DNA of 64,000 nt from Unio delphinus. Its lineage: Eukaryota > Mollusca > Bivalvia > Unionida > Unionidae. The translations under genes and the position numbers were made by a program. Positions 57,001-57,502 of this stretch are shown here, in pieces. Within the stretch, counting starts at the first letter, position 1. Each line of letters opens with the position of its first letter. Where the stretch lies: the NCBI GenBank assembly GCA_029339505.1, contig JAQISU010001235.1:34881315-34945314 (forward strand). Reading direction: 5' to 3'. The notes under the pieces are model-generated. The model did not search any database and was not told where the DNA came from. It was given only the letters and a program-made list of their open reading frames with translations.

Positions 57001-57500
57001 TTTTTATTCAGGACCAACTAGACATCATACAAAGTCTATCCAGTGGAAGGAGTAGTGATTACATTATTTCAAGATGCCTGCTGTGGTAGCCACACTGGAT
57101 ATCTGAGTGGCACATTTTCAATTAGGACCACTGGAAATCGGGATGATTGTGTGTTAAAAGTTTCCCAGCAATCCTCCAAGTACTTTAGGAAGAAGAACAA
57201 CGAACCTGTGCTAATGTGACATGTTGGACAAAAAAATGCATAAGCTCTTTTTCACAACAAGAAGGCTTACATAACACACCATGACCAATACACATTTAAA
57301 CAAATTATATAGACACTTACTGCTTGAGTCTCCATCCTTGTGAAGATGACATTCAGCATCTGTGTAAGTGTGGCCTTGGCAGTGGTCTGATTAACCAGGT
57401 TTTTACTGGCCAGGTAGATGTTATAGCAGGTCCTTACAGTCTGTAAAACTGTTCCCTCGTGGATCTCACAAGTGTTCGATGTCACCACAGTCAACAAGGC
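1985..57500 (-). CDS. ARFGEF1: ARFGEF1/BIG1-like Sec7 ARF-GEF, partial gene of 18 internal exons
   Basis: This is a large exchange factor that loads GTP on ARF1-class GTPases at the trans-Golgi network and endosomes for coat recruitment. Eighteen minus-strand exons (57321-57500, 55182-55250, 53777-53894, 51214-51345, 49079-49183, 45326-45485, 41337-41571, 40704-40803, 38586-38708, 29927-30052, 26744-26933, 22700-22811, 21750-21784, 16469-16639, 10521-10768, 8203-8357, 5072-5200, 1985-2143) total 2547 nt. All junctions are GT-AG and all phases agree, giving 849 codons without a stop. By recall of the human proteins this matches roughly human residues 140-1030: DCB C-terminal part (codons 1-60), variable acidic linker (61-230), HUS region (235-450), Sec7 (about 512-700) and start of HDS1 (about 720-849). 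Wording such as NSLESTSSS and [17 protein letters not shown] is nearer BIG1 than BIG2, but invertebrates usually have one gene for both. The start codon, the first exons and about 800 C-terminal residues are outside the window. Introns hold nearly all the repeats listed below. Confidence 0.93.
2600..3190. repeat. Probable dispersed repeat (tgaccttgacttttgat type)
   Basis: This stretch contains two related blocks with the phrase cttgacttttgat(c/a)tttctaacct and a tail like attgcaagcccatca. A shorter relative is at 7378-7500 and another at 41740-41890 (aagattactgactaa...tctcaatgacct). The recurrence within the window supports an old interspersed repeat. Class unknown. Confidence 0.4.
3235..3410. 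repeat. Short tandem array, about 40-bp unit
   Basis: Four copies of aaagggcttgtcagacacatggtttaatctgcattaaagtt, with the second copy lacking the aaagttaa piece. Intronic. Confidence 0.9.
3605..3789. repeat. 43-bp tandem array, 4 copies
   Basis: The unit is cagtgatgatcaacacaact followed by tattttgacatatataaaactga, repeated four times with few differences. Intronic, between exons 17 and 18. Confidence 0.92.
4525..4912. repeat. About 45-bp tandem array
   Basis: About nine copies of a unit containing aaactgaatcaataacaatc and tagatggagcttataaaaat. Alternate copies lack the accaaa piece, giving a two-unit higher-order pattern. It lies 160 bp left of exon 17. Confidence 0.92.
5072..5200 (-). CDS. 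ARFGEF1: ARFGEF exon 17 of window (HDS1)
   Basis: 129 nt, phase 0/0. The acceptor tacag is at 5201-5202 and the donor gtaaga starts at 5071. The reading [20 protein letters not shown] then [20 protein letters not shown] lies in HDS1, which in BIG/Sec7p proteins contributes to autoinhibition and membrane recruitment. The leading ATG is internal (human has LAWTPF), not a start codon. Confidence 0.95.
5565..5660. repeat. 48-bp direct duplication
   Basis: Two near-identical copies of ccttcaacatttttgggcca followed by aaactagaattctacaaattaattttc, head to tail. A minimal tandem repeat. Confidence 0.9.
6145..7180. repeat. 35-bp minisatellite, about 29 diverged copies
   Basis: The unit is ccctcatgatcatggtttcc followed by accttagtatttatt. 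Copies vary (catcattatgg, gttcatgattt), and some alternate in pairs, suggesting segmental expansion. The core tcatgatcatga is palindromic. The array covers about 1 kb of the intron between exons 16 and 17 and has no support as coding sequence. Confidence 0.93.
7378..7500. repeat. Short dispersed repeat fragment
   Basis: Contains agtcagtaaccttgacctat and gatcatttgccccaa, related to the block at 2820-3060. Probably a fragment of the same old interspersed repeat. Confidence 0.35.
7763..7993 (-). mobile_element. tRNA-derived SINE copy B
   Basis: Same family as 196-433: ttgtagggtttaatgccatt, ggtggaggaagaacagggga and a decayed B box near 7910-7925. The tRNA-like head is at the right end (agtgctttaggccacttggcc), so the element is on the minus strand. 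Confidence 0.78.
8203..8357 (-). CDS. ARFGEF1: ARFGEF exon 16 of window (post-Sec7)
   Basis: 155 nt, phase 1 in and phase 0 out. The acceptor tttcag is at 8358-8359 and the donor gtagac starts at 8202. The reading [20 protein letters not shown] then [15 protein letters not shown] matches the segment linking Sec7 to HDS1. The stretch before it ([15 protein letters not shown]) is shorter than the corresponding human linker. Confidence 0.95.
8360..9820. other. Intron between exons 15 and 16, unannotated part
   Basis: AT-rich unique-looking sequence with no exon match, no long open frame and no obvious repeat. It sits between exon 16 and the 36-bp array at 9868. Confidence 0.6.
9868..10190. repeat. 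36-bp minisatellite, 9 nearly identical copies
   Basis: The unit is ctgactgcacagatccatat followed by ctgtcatcacacctta, almost uniform, which suggests recent expansion. Because 36 is a multiple of 3 the minus strand stays open ([12 protein letters not shown] repeated), but it has no start context, family match or splice support as an exon. Each unit contains an imperfect inverted repeat cagat/atctg. On the gene strand each unit carries cagtaagg, a weak donor-like match. It lies about 330 bp after the exon 15 donor. Confidence 0.95.
10521..10768 (-). CDS. ARFGEF1: ARFGEF exon 15 of window (Sec7 brefeldin A-site motif)
   Basis: 248 nt, phase 2 in and phase 1 out. The acceptor tacag is at 10769-10770 and the donor gtatga starts at 10520. 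The reading contains [20 protein letters not shown], then [20 protein letters not shown], then [20 protein letters not shown]. The Tyr-Ser pair of LAYSIIM, the Asp of TTDLH and the Met of KEKMT are the residues that make Sec7 domains brefeldin A-sensitive in family studies. The exon closes the Sec7 domain. Confidence 0.96.
10769..12022. other. Intron between exons 14 and 15, unannotated part
   Basis: AT-rich intronic DNA upstream (in gene sense) of exon 15. No repeat, exon or RNA gene recognised. Confidence 0.6.
12025..12393. mobile_element. Truncated copy of the pogo-like DNA element
   Basis: Begins TA-caacggaaccccgctataac and then follows the left part of the element at 42520 closely: atatacgtgtact, ggacgaatattaaatggaat and ctatcatgccatcatggcatgcag. 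It stops where the 59-bp array begins, so only the left terminal third is present and the right inverted repeat is lost. Confidence 0.75.
12400..12511. repeat. 59-bp array, left remnant
   Basis: Two units of ttagtcttaattaatacagaatgtttc type, cut off from the main array (14305-15690) by the transposon at 12512-14304. Confidence 0.85.
13060..13536 (+). pseudogene. Truncated zinc-finger N-terminus of hAT-type transposase
   Basis: 158 codons starting [15 protein letters not shown]. Residues about 60-115 ([40 protein letters not shown]) resemble the TTF/BED-like zinc finger found at the N-terminus of hAT transposases and related host proteins of the KIAA1586/ZNF862 kind, where WLRYD is followed by MFCxxC and NSFTxGC. 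Here the first expected cysteine is serine and later ligand positions appear changed. No RNase H-like catalytic core follows. A domesticated short protein is possible but nothing here supports expression. Confidence 0.6.
13545..14200. other. Non-coding 3' part of the hAT-like element
   Basis: AT-rich, includes a short g-run (gttgggggtggggggtgggt) near 13758. No catalytic transposase sequence is recognised, which marks the element as internally deleted. Confidence 0.5.
14305..15690. repeat. 59-bp minisatellite, about 23 copies
   Basis: The unit is gggttttgtcttaattaata, tagaatgtttctgatatgtg, tagagtgtaatcaaggcat. Some units carry an insertion variant (gatacaatttatgtagag) that recurs every few copies, indicating multi-unit duplications. 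It lies in the intron between exons 14 and 15; the hAT-like element splits it. Confidence 0.95.
15695..16468. other. Intronic sequence left of exon 14
   Basis: No repeat or exon recognised. The segment ends at the exon 14 donor (gtaaga on the minus strand). Confidence 0.55.
16469..16639 (-). CDS. ARFGEF1: ARFGEF exon 14 of window (Sec7 catalytic motif)
   Basis: 171 nt, phase 2/2. The acceptor accag is at 16640-16641 and the donor gtaaga starts at 16468. The reading includes [20 protein letters not shown] and [20 protein letters not shown]. The glutamate of RLPGEAQ is the catalytic glutamic finger that displaces Mg2+ and phosphate from ARF-GDP (codon at 16531-16533). It is intact, so the domain should be catalytically competent. 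Confidence 0.96.
17220..18420. repeat. Diverged internal-tandem dispersed element
   Basis: About seven diverged copies of a roughly 170-bp unit with the recurring phrases ggtagccatattgg, ttttaaaggtttttctattttta and aaaggcctttatgccaggatg. It closes with accataccataagctcac, a terminal module shared with 46900 and 57235. It is an old dispersed element with variable internal repeats rather than a local satellite. Confidence 0.6.
19500..20103 (-). pseudogene. RTE reverse transcriptase fragment, broken
   Basis: Two frames hold the domain. At 20103-19855 is [20 protein letters not shown] (fingers region), then at 19794-19522 [20 protein letters not shown] and [20 protein letters not shown]. The catalytic box is F-P-D-D instead of F-A-D-D. 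Family members have GVRQGC where this copy has GVSKGS. Several frameshifts lie between the parts. Confidence 0.85.
20542..21360 (-). pseudogene. RTE endonuclease domain (EEP/AP-endonuclease-like), broken
   Basis: 272 codons open. Residues about 75-270 hold [35 protein letters not shown], the degenerate [11 protein letters not shown], and [20 protein letters not shown]. In the family the segment before DWNAK is GDWNAK; here it is EDWNAK. The first part of the domain (TWNV...) is in another frame near 21215, so there is a frameshift. The first 40 residues come from a tandem duplication and are not part of the domain. Confidence 0.85.
21750..21784 (-). CDS. ARFGEF1: ARFGEF exon 13 of window, 35-nt microexon in Sec7
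   Basis: A 35-nt exon, phase 0 in and phase 2 out. The acceptor tttcag is at 21785-21786 and the donor gtaagt starts at 21749. It encodes [11 protein letters not shown] plus two bases of a lysine codon, matching human TQVGEFLGDND in helix B of Sec7. It is too short for ORF finding. Skipping it would shift the frame and remove part of the catalytic domain, so it should be constitutive. Confidence 0.92.
22145..22250. repeat. 35-bp tandem repeat, 3 copies
   Basis: The unit aaacacctgtcatttactta plus tatcaaagggagccc is repeated three times. Intron between exons 12 and 13. Confidence 0.92.
22700..22811 (-). CDS. ARFGEF1: ARFGEF exon 12 of window (Sec7 domain, start)
   Basis: 112 nt, phase 2 in and phase 0 out. 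The acceptor tttag is at 22812-22813 and the donor gtactt starts at 22699. The reading [20 protein letters not shown] then [17 protein letters not shown] opens the Sec7 fold. A stronger-looking donor (gtaagg) lies 5 nt inside the exon end, but using it would break the phase to exon 13, so the phase-0 site was chosen. Confidence 0.92.
22815..23585. other. Intronic sequence right of exon 12
   Basis: Nothing recognised apart from AT-rich intron sequence. Confidence 0.5.
23590..24010. repeat. Dispersed element with internal repeats, second copy
   Basis: Three diverged units of about 135-150 bp with the phrases ggcaccatttttatttagga, gtgaaaaccctatgtcataa and gcaaccagactagatg. It is the same family as 45960-46930, where units are clearer. 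Confidence 0.55.
24020..25070. other. Intronic sequence, nothing recognised
   Basis: No exon match, RNA gene or array. The open stretch near 24140-24373 has no family resemblance and lies antisense inside the intron. Confidence 0.45.
25077..25305 (-). mobile_element. tRNA-derived SINE copy C, best preserved
   Basis: Read on the minus strand: head aagtggtctaaagcgctgtc (A-box-like), then tgtgggttcgagtctcag (good B box, GGTTCGAGTC), body with the ggaagaaccc module (seen on plus) and tail acaacaacaac at 25077. The plus strand shows gttgttgttgtagggtttaa at its start. This copy gives the reference for the interrupted copy at 30478/37930. Confidence 0.82.
25310..26740. other. Intronic sequence between SINE copy C and exon 11
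   Basis: AT-rich. There is a weak recurrence of gcaaagatggacacaagt-like phrases (26200-26420) about 60-70 bp apart, and a 50-bp near-duplicate at 26550-26640 (gtgctctgataacattaaca). No gene recognised. Confidence 0.5.
26744..26933 (-). CDS. ARFGEF1: ARFGEF exon 11 of window (HUS-Sec7 linker)
   Basis: 190 nt, phase 1 in and phase 2 out. The acceptor acacag is at 26934-26935 and the donor gtaaga starts at 26743. The reading includes [20 protein letters not shown], comparable to human BIG1 [15 protein letters not shown], then [20 protein letters not shown]. This connects the HUS region to the Sec7 domain. Its strongest frame match is hidden among overlapping readings in other frames. Confidence 0.93.
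27080..27540. repeat. 21-bp minisatellite, about 22 copies
   Basis: The unit is tgaatacaatttatattcatc, with an occasional 15-bp short unit (tttgtcaatac). Because 21 is a multiple of 3, reading frames stay open on both strands (NLYSSEY and MNINCIQ types), but these are repeat artefacts. Intron between exons 10 and 11. Confidence 0.95.
27545..28845. other. Intronic sequence, nothing recognised
   Basis: AT-rich intron DNA between the 21-bp array and the TA microsatellite. No exon, RNA or transposon signature seen. Confidence 0.5.
28848..28942. repeat. (TA)n microsatellite
   Basis: About 95 bp of alternating TA, followed by an (AC)n run (acacacacacac near 28955-28968). Confidence 0.98.
29064..29180. 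mobile_element. Diverged relic of a DIRS internal complementary region
   Basis: This aligns without gaps, by eye about three bases in four, to 30771-30880 of the DIRS element. Compare agtaatgtgatcagggaaat with agtaatgtgattgggtaagt, tattctaggagaaata with tattctcggagaaaca, and ttgaatacactgtccgacca with ttgaatacgttccccgatca. No terminal repeat or coding region was found beside it. It may be a remnant of a second insertion. Confidence 0.55.
29215..29962 (-). repeat. Minisatellite derived from the exon 10 / intron boundary
   Basis: Units of about 32 and 42 bp. Read on the minus strand the long unit is tgtcaatccacactcacaat followed by cctatcttggtaagtcctatta. It contains the last coding bases of exon 10 ([10 protein letters not shown]) and its gtaagt donor. 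Short units lack the donor piece. Eleven donor-bearing positions occur besides the real one at 29926. Since the YVNPxSQ coding sequence is conserved in human BIG1, the exon is the source and the array the derivative. Confidence 0.9.
29927..30052 (-). CDS. ARFGEF1: ARFGEF exon 10 of window, with its 3' end inside a minisatellite
   Basis: 126 nt, phase 1/1. The acceptor ttttag is at 30053-30054 and the donor gtaagt starts at 29926. The reading contains [20 protein letters not shown] and then [11 protein letters not shown], matching BIG1 (KDQYVNPNSQTTLG). The last 31 coding bases plus the donor are the first unit of a tandem array continuing to about 29220. Eleven further donor-like cttac elements (plus-strand view) follow. 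Reading past the true donor meets a TAA about 75 nt downstream, so use of a copied donor should generally give a premature stop. Confidence 0.94.
30163..30411. repeat. 31-bp tandem array, 8 copies
   Basis: The unit atgaaaatcaacatatatga plus caaacataggt alternates with a gcc/ata variant, a two-unit periodicity. It lies about 110 bp upstream (gene sense) of the exon 10 acceptor. Confidence 0.95.
30478..30520 (-). mobile_element. SINE copy D, left half (interrupted)
   Basis: gttgttgttttagggtttaa and catttttcagtacaagatag match SINE copy C up to gatag, where the DIRS element starts. The remainder resumes at 37931. Confidence 0.85.
30521..30717. repeat. DIRS inverted terminal repeat (3' end of element)
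   Basis: From cccaatcacattactttagg onward through gctacctcgcgaatccag, gacgaaaattcgtctttcct and aggtgtcgcttctttagttt it is the reverse complement of 37736-37910. The outermost roughly 45 bases (caaattttttagtaaatt...) are unique to this end. The inner palindrome gacgaaaattcgtc could form a hairpin. Confidence 0.92.
30775..30871. repeat. DIRS internal complementary region
   Basis: 30775-30828 is the reverse complement of the left end 30521-30574, and 30829-30871 is the reverse complement of the right end (about 37887-37929), joined with no spacer. It therefore holds a head-to-head copy of both element tips. In the DIRS-1 model such a region templates completion of the tips and formation of a circular intermediate. 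Confidence 0.9.
30885..31440. other. DIRS 3' non-coding region
   Basis: Between the internal complementary region and the recombinase reading. Contains gaggaggagggaatgcgg near 30885 and no coding match that I recognise. Confidence 0.5.
31442..32340 (-). pseudogene. DIRS tyrosine recombinase region, broken
   Basis: The reading at 31636-31442 contains [20 protein letters not shown], matching the first catalytic arginine box (ALxTGxRxSELH) of DIRS/tyrosine recombinases. Upstream, 32100-31820 holds [20 protein letters not shown], like the N-terminal SAM-like region of recombinases (S.R.ST...Y...W..F..W). The frame is interrupted by stops, and a 28-bp T run lies between them (31760-31788). The C-terminal R/H-x-x-R and Tyr residues were not located. 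Confidence 0.68.
32478..32834 (-). pseudogene. DIRS RNase H domain
   Basis: 118 codons. Contains [40 protein letters not shown], and [17 protein letters not shown]. These correspond to the RNase H signatures HIN-xxE, sDN-xxV and N-xxAD of DIRS and related elements. The next reading (32584-32340) continues with [14 protein letters not shown] and [10 protein letters not shown], the DIRS segment that follows RNase H. Confidence 0.8.
33200..33640 (-). pseudogene. DIRS reverse transcriptase domain, with stops
   Basis: In one minus-strand frame with at least two stops: [51 protein letters not shown], then [11 protein letters not shown] (YLDD catalytic box at about 33354-33367) and [12 protein letters not shown]. 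These match the order of RT motifs in DIRS-group polymerases (VPI, YQF-PFGL, YLDD, GFxVN). The lead-in to the first catalytic aspartate is degraded. Confidence 0.8.
34026..34844 (-). pseudogene. DIRS gag-like ORF, 3' part
   Basis: 272 codons. It begins with two units of the MAPVxQPxxxGTGRxSGNDRSxQ repeat and then [40 protein letters not shown] and [15 protein letters not shown] diverged duplicate of this part is at 35058-35480. No enzyme motif; the position 5' of RT argues for a gag-like protein. Confidence 0.65.
34860..35460 (-). repeat. Large internal duplication in the DIRS gag-like ORF
   Basis: Diverged copy of about 34150-34860: both hold the codons for (A/Y)S-DV-(S/P)-V-QSVL-VTYHYH, then RDDGIE-SMP-GM-YPNM-ALPEQD, separated by gcgg-rich repeat remnants. 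The copies are in different frames relative to the 81-bp repeat, which indicates indels after duplication. Confidence 0.7.
35461..36741 (-). pseudogene. DIRS gag-like ORF, 5' part with 27-residue repeats
   Basis: 426 codons starting [20 protein letters not shown]. After about 95 residues ([20 protein letters not shown]) come about twelve copies of a 27-residue repeat, [20 protein letters not shown] plus GNDRSAQ. All three minus frames and two plus frames stay open because the 81-bp unit is a multiple of 3. This frame is preferred because the same repeat frame continues in 34844-34026. A frameshift near 35470 separates the two parts. Confidence 0.65.
35470..36480. repeat. 81-bp coding tandem repeat in the DIRS gag-like ORF
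   Basis: The unit includes ggtcggctggacgaccggtg, ccatttgggctgaacggtcg and ttgccggatggacggccggt. It is GC-rich and very homogeneous. The inner motif ggccggtgcc and several cggccg palindromes recur. Two shortened units sit at the right end (36330-36420). Confidence 0.95.
36670..37525. repeat. About 179-bp tandem repeats in the DIRS 5' leader
   Basis: Roughly five units; the three central ones (from 36862, 37041, 37219) are almost identical. The recurring phrases are gacgaagtctactgaaacgg, aagaagataaacaaagcaca, gctattaagtcgctattcca and ggaagcgaaatgattaagtg. They lie between the terminal repeat and the gag-like ORF, where the element promoter would be expected. Confidence 0.93.
37736..37929. repeat. 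DIRS inverted terminal repeat (5' end of element)
   Basis: Reverse-complementary to 30545-30717, from aactaaagaagcgacaccta through gggcaagagttattgccctt to cctaaagtaatgtgattggg. The last roughly 25 bases (gaacgtattcaaaggagaaag) are unique to this tip. They reappear inverted at 30829-30855. Confidence 0.92.
37930..38012 (-). mobile_element. SINE copy D, right half (interrupted)
   Basis: actatacatggcgatcagaa, ggtggaggaagaacccagaa and aaccacagacccatgagaag continue SINE copy C exactly where 30520 stops. The tRNA-like head is missing (truncated after gagaagctggtgg). Confidence 0.85.
38015..38584. other. Intronic sequence between the SINE remnant and exon 9
   Basis: AT-rich, nothing recognised. 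Confidence 0.5.
38586..38708 (-). CDS. ARFGEF1: ARFGEF exon 9 of window (HUS box)
   Basis: 123 nt, phase 1/1. The acceptor ttgcag is at 38709-38710 and the donor gtaaat starts at 38585. The reading [20 protein letters not shown] includes the HUS box NYDCD (codons at 38665-38679), the invariant motif of large ARF-GEFs that binds the DCB domain. It is followed by [20 protein letters not shown]. The next intron in the gene sense-upstream direction (38709-40703) looks ordinary; the downstream one holds the DIRS element. Confidence 0.96.
38712..40700. other. Intron between exons 8 and 9
   Basis: AT-rich unique-looking sequence except for a small tandem repeat at 39755-39835 (ggtatggcacagcaacacaa plus gtttatt, three copies). 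No gene seen. Confidence 0.55.
40704..40803 (-). CDS. ARFGEF1: ARFGEF exon 8 of window (HUS region)
   Basis: 100 nt, phase 0 in and phase 1 out. The acceptor gtcag is at 40804-40805 and the donor gtgtgt starts at 40703. It encodes [20 protein letters not shown] followed by [13 protein letters not shown], nearly identical to human BIG1. It is too short to stand out as an open reading frame and was found by homology and splice sites. Confidence 0.95.
41337..41571 (-). CDS. ARFGEF1: ARFGEF exon 7 of window (HUS region)
   Basis: 235 nt, phase 2 in and phase 0 out. The acceptor tttcag is at 41572-41573 and the donor gtatgt starts at 41336. The translation runs [40 protein letters not shown], then [17 protein letters not shown], with long helices typical of the armadillo-like HUS region. 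The match to human BIG1 is very close throughout. Confidence 0.96.
41572..42517. other. Intronic sequence left of the pogo-like element
   Basis: Holds a possible dispersed-repeat fragment near 41740-41890 (agattactgactaa and tctcaatgacct, as at 2640) and otherwise nothing recognised. Confidence 0.45.
42520..44396. mobile_element. pogo/Tigger-like DNA element, non-autonomous
   Basis: 1877 bp flanked by TA on both sides. Left tip cagtggaatcccgctgtaac, right tip (reverse complement) cagtggaaccttgatttaac. TA target and CAGTGGAA-type tips are typical of pogo/Tigger members of the Tc1/mariner superfamily. No transposase is recognised. Inside are two duplicated blocks: 42840-42990 repeated at 43015-43170, and 43250-43580 repeated at 43835-44120. 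The left third also occurs at 12025-12393. Confidence 0.72.
44408..44437. repeat. (ATA)n microsatellite
   Basis: About 30 bp of ataataata. Confidence 0.95.
44438..44990. repeat. Possible LINE 3' fragment
   Basis: Follows the ATA repeat with gaggcctaatctttagaagc, and contains gcaattcattccatgttgct and gcgcaagtatcttgctggtg. Its composition is less AT-rich than the intron and it looks like an old retroelement remnant attached to a microsatellite. No domain recognised. Confidence 0.3.
45326..45485 (-). CDS. ARFGEF1: ARFGEF exon 6 of window (start of HUS region)
   Basis: 160 nt, phase 1 in and phase 2 out. The acceptor tttag is at 45486-45487 and the donor gtgagt starts at 45325. After a variable lead the reading is [20 protein letters not shown] and then [12 protein letters not shown], almost identical to human BIG1/BIG2. 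The split AA|A lysine codon joins exactly to exon 7 (SHELRSK). Confidence 0.95.
45638..45690. repeat. (TA)n microsatellite
   Basis: About 52 bp of TA dinucleotides, 150 bp upstream (gene sense) of the exon 6 acceptor. Confidence 0.97.
45960..46930 (+). repeat. Dispersed element with internal about 135-bp repeats
   Basis: Six diverged units with recurring taggactaaatagatatc, acaagatttttaagat, ggcagccatattggat and caccattttcattta. After the last unit comes a terminal module: ggctcaatatgtgtgtaaag, ttcatgacaatcctccaagt and accattccataagctctt. The same organisation occurs at 56925-57260. Confidence 0.65.
46935..49075. other. Intronic sequence between exons 5 and 6
   Basis: No exon match or clear repeat. 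Small duplications only. Confidence 0.5.
49079..49183 (-). CDS. ARFGEF1: ARFGEF exon 5 of window (linker)
   Basis: 105 nt, phase 1/1. The acceptor attcag is at 49184-49185 and the donor gtaagt starts at 49078. It encodes a variable segment beginning [15 protein letters not shown] and ending [15 protein letters not shown]. The Pro/Ser-rich composition is comparable to the stretch before the SHILQKDAF motif in BIG1. The exon is recognised by its splice sites and open phase rather than by strong similarity. Confidence 0.78.
49190..50420. other. Intronic sequence right of exon 5
   Basis: AT-rich, nothing recognised. Confidence 0.5.
50422..50750 (+). mobile_element. tRNA-derived SINE of a second family
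   Basis: A tRNA-like head with A box tggcctagtggttagagcat and B box ggtgttcaatcctcag, followed by the conserved body taccaaagacttacaaaaat, gccacgcttggcattcagca and gtgtcaggataatgtgactg. The A-rich end attaaacaaacagacaaaac closes it. The body is like SINE families I recall from molluscs. It is on the plus strand, antisense to the gene. Confidence 0.8.
50795..50925. repeat. Short direct duplication
   Basis: Two copies of tatactcaaatgtgagtgct followed by acctgctgtag-ggcacagtt about 75 bp apart. Confidence 0.85.
51214..51345 (-). CDS. ARFGEF1: ARFGEF exon 4 of window (acidic linker)
   Basis: 132 nt, phase 1 in and phase 1 out. The acceptor ttccag is at 51346-51347 and the donor gtaaag starts at 51213. 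It encodes a Glu/Arg-rich segment followed by [15 protein letters not shown], which resembles the helix in human BIG1 (QNIVEEMVNIVV) and BIG2 (EDVVTSAIKEA) before the HUS region. A CAA/TAA microsatellite lies 45 nt upstream of its acceptor in the gene sense. Confidence 0.8.
51389..51488. repeat. (CAA)n/(TAA)n compound microsatellite
   Basis: About 100 bp: taataa, then (caa)n, then (taa)n. It lies just upstream (gene sense) of the exon 4 acceptor; the polypyrimidine-like strand there is TTG/TTA-rich. Confidence 0.97.
51790..53246. repeat. 31-bp minisatellite, about 46 copies
   Basis: The unit is tatagcatgaggcacttgac plus taatatcacaa. The left half is nearly uniform. The right half (from about 52520) alternates cac/cat, ggcac/ggtac and ttgac/tttac variants with shortened catgaggcacatgactaata units, giving longer-period repeats. 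It occupies much of the intron between exons 3 and 4. Confidence 0.97.
53250..53770. other. Intronic sequence between the 31-bp array and exon 3
   Basis: Nothing recognised; ends in a pyrimidine-rich run on the plus strand after the exon 3 donor. Confidence 0.45.
53777..53894 (-). CDS. ARFGEF1: ARFGEF exon 3 of window (acidic linker)
   Basis: 118 nt, entering in phase 0 and leaving in phase 1. The acceptor is ttttag at 53895-53896 and the donor gtaag starts at 53776. The reading is [20 protein letters not shown] followed by a Gln/Glu-rich tail. It has the low-complexity acidic composition of the DCB-HUS linker in BIG1. There is no close family match, so the assignment comes from frame continuity, splice sites and position. 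Confidence 0.78.
54032..54073. repeat. (GA)n microsatellite
   Basis: About 40 bp of gagaga with ggga interruptions. Confidence 0.97.
54080..55178. other. Intron between exons 2 and 3
   Basis: AT-rich unique-looking sequence; nothing recognised. Confidence 0.5.
55182..55250 (-). CDS. ARFGEF1: ARFGEF exon 2 of window (linker)
   Basis: Twenty-three codons, phase 0/0. The acceptor is ttctag at 55251-55252 and the donor gtagaa starts at 55181. The translation begins [13 protein letters not shown] and ends SASQTE. It matches the start of the post-DCB helix (human LQEAKQ/LQEAREL) and then becomes the low-conservation serine-rich linker. The placement rests on the open frame, the splice sites and that short match, so it is slightly less certain than the domain exons. 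Confidence 0.82.
55625..56450. repeat. 63-bp minisatellite, about 13 copies
   Basis: The unit is gaagtgacctatttttggta, cagtaatatggtgccttata, gactttgtcaagtactaata, ttt. A variant with ctttatttactgttcaccaa and gtggaagaag occurs at 55862 and 56250, embedded in otherwise equal surroundings, which suggests one block was duplicated as a whole. Confidence 0.95.
56809..56898 (-). repeat. 22-bp tandem repeat, 4 copies, each with a splice-donor-like end
   Basis: Read on the minus strand the unit is ctgcaaggtcttgtacaggt plus aa, so every copy has cag|gtaa. The last copy in gene sense reads cag|gtaaga, a strong donor. It lies 420 bp after the exon 1 donor. No matching acceptor was found in front, so I do not call an exon. 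Confidence 0.93.
56925..57260 (+). repeat. Dispersed element with internal repeats, short copy
   Basis: Two units (caagatggctgctgtggtag, ccacactggatgtcagattg, gcaccatttttattcaggac) followed by the terminal module cagcaatcctccaagta and atgcataagctcttttt. Same family as 45960-46930 with fewer units. It ends 60 bp from exon 1. Confidence 0.65.
57321..57500 (-). CDS. ARFGEF1: ARFGEF exon 1 of window (DCB domain, C-terminal part)
   Basis: Sixty codons, phase 0 at both ends. The acceptor AG is at 57501-57502 and the donor GT at 57319-57320 (gtaagt). The translation begins ALLTVVTSN and contains [20 protein letters not shown] and [18 protein letters not shown]. This is among the best conserved stretches of the DCB (dimerisation and cyclophilin-binding) domain of BIG1/BIG2, which mediates dimerisation and autoregulation. 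An in-frame ATG-like reading upstream is not a start: the frame continues from an upstream exon beyond 64000. Confidence 0.95.
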
Positions 57501-57502
57501 CT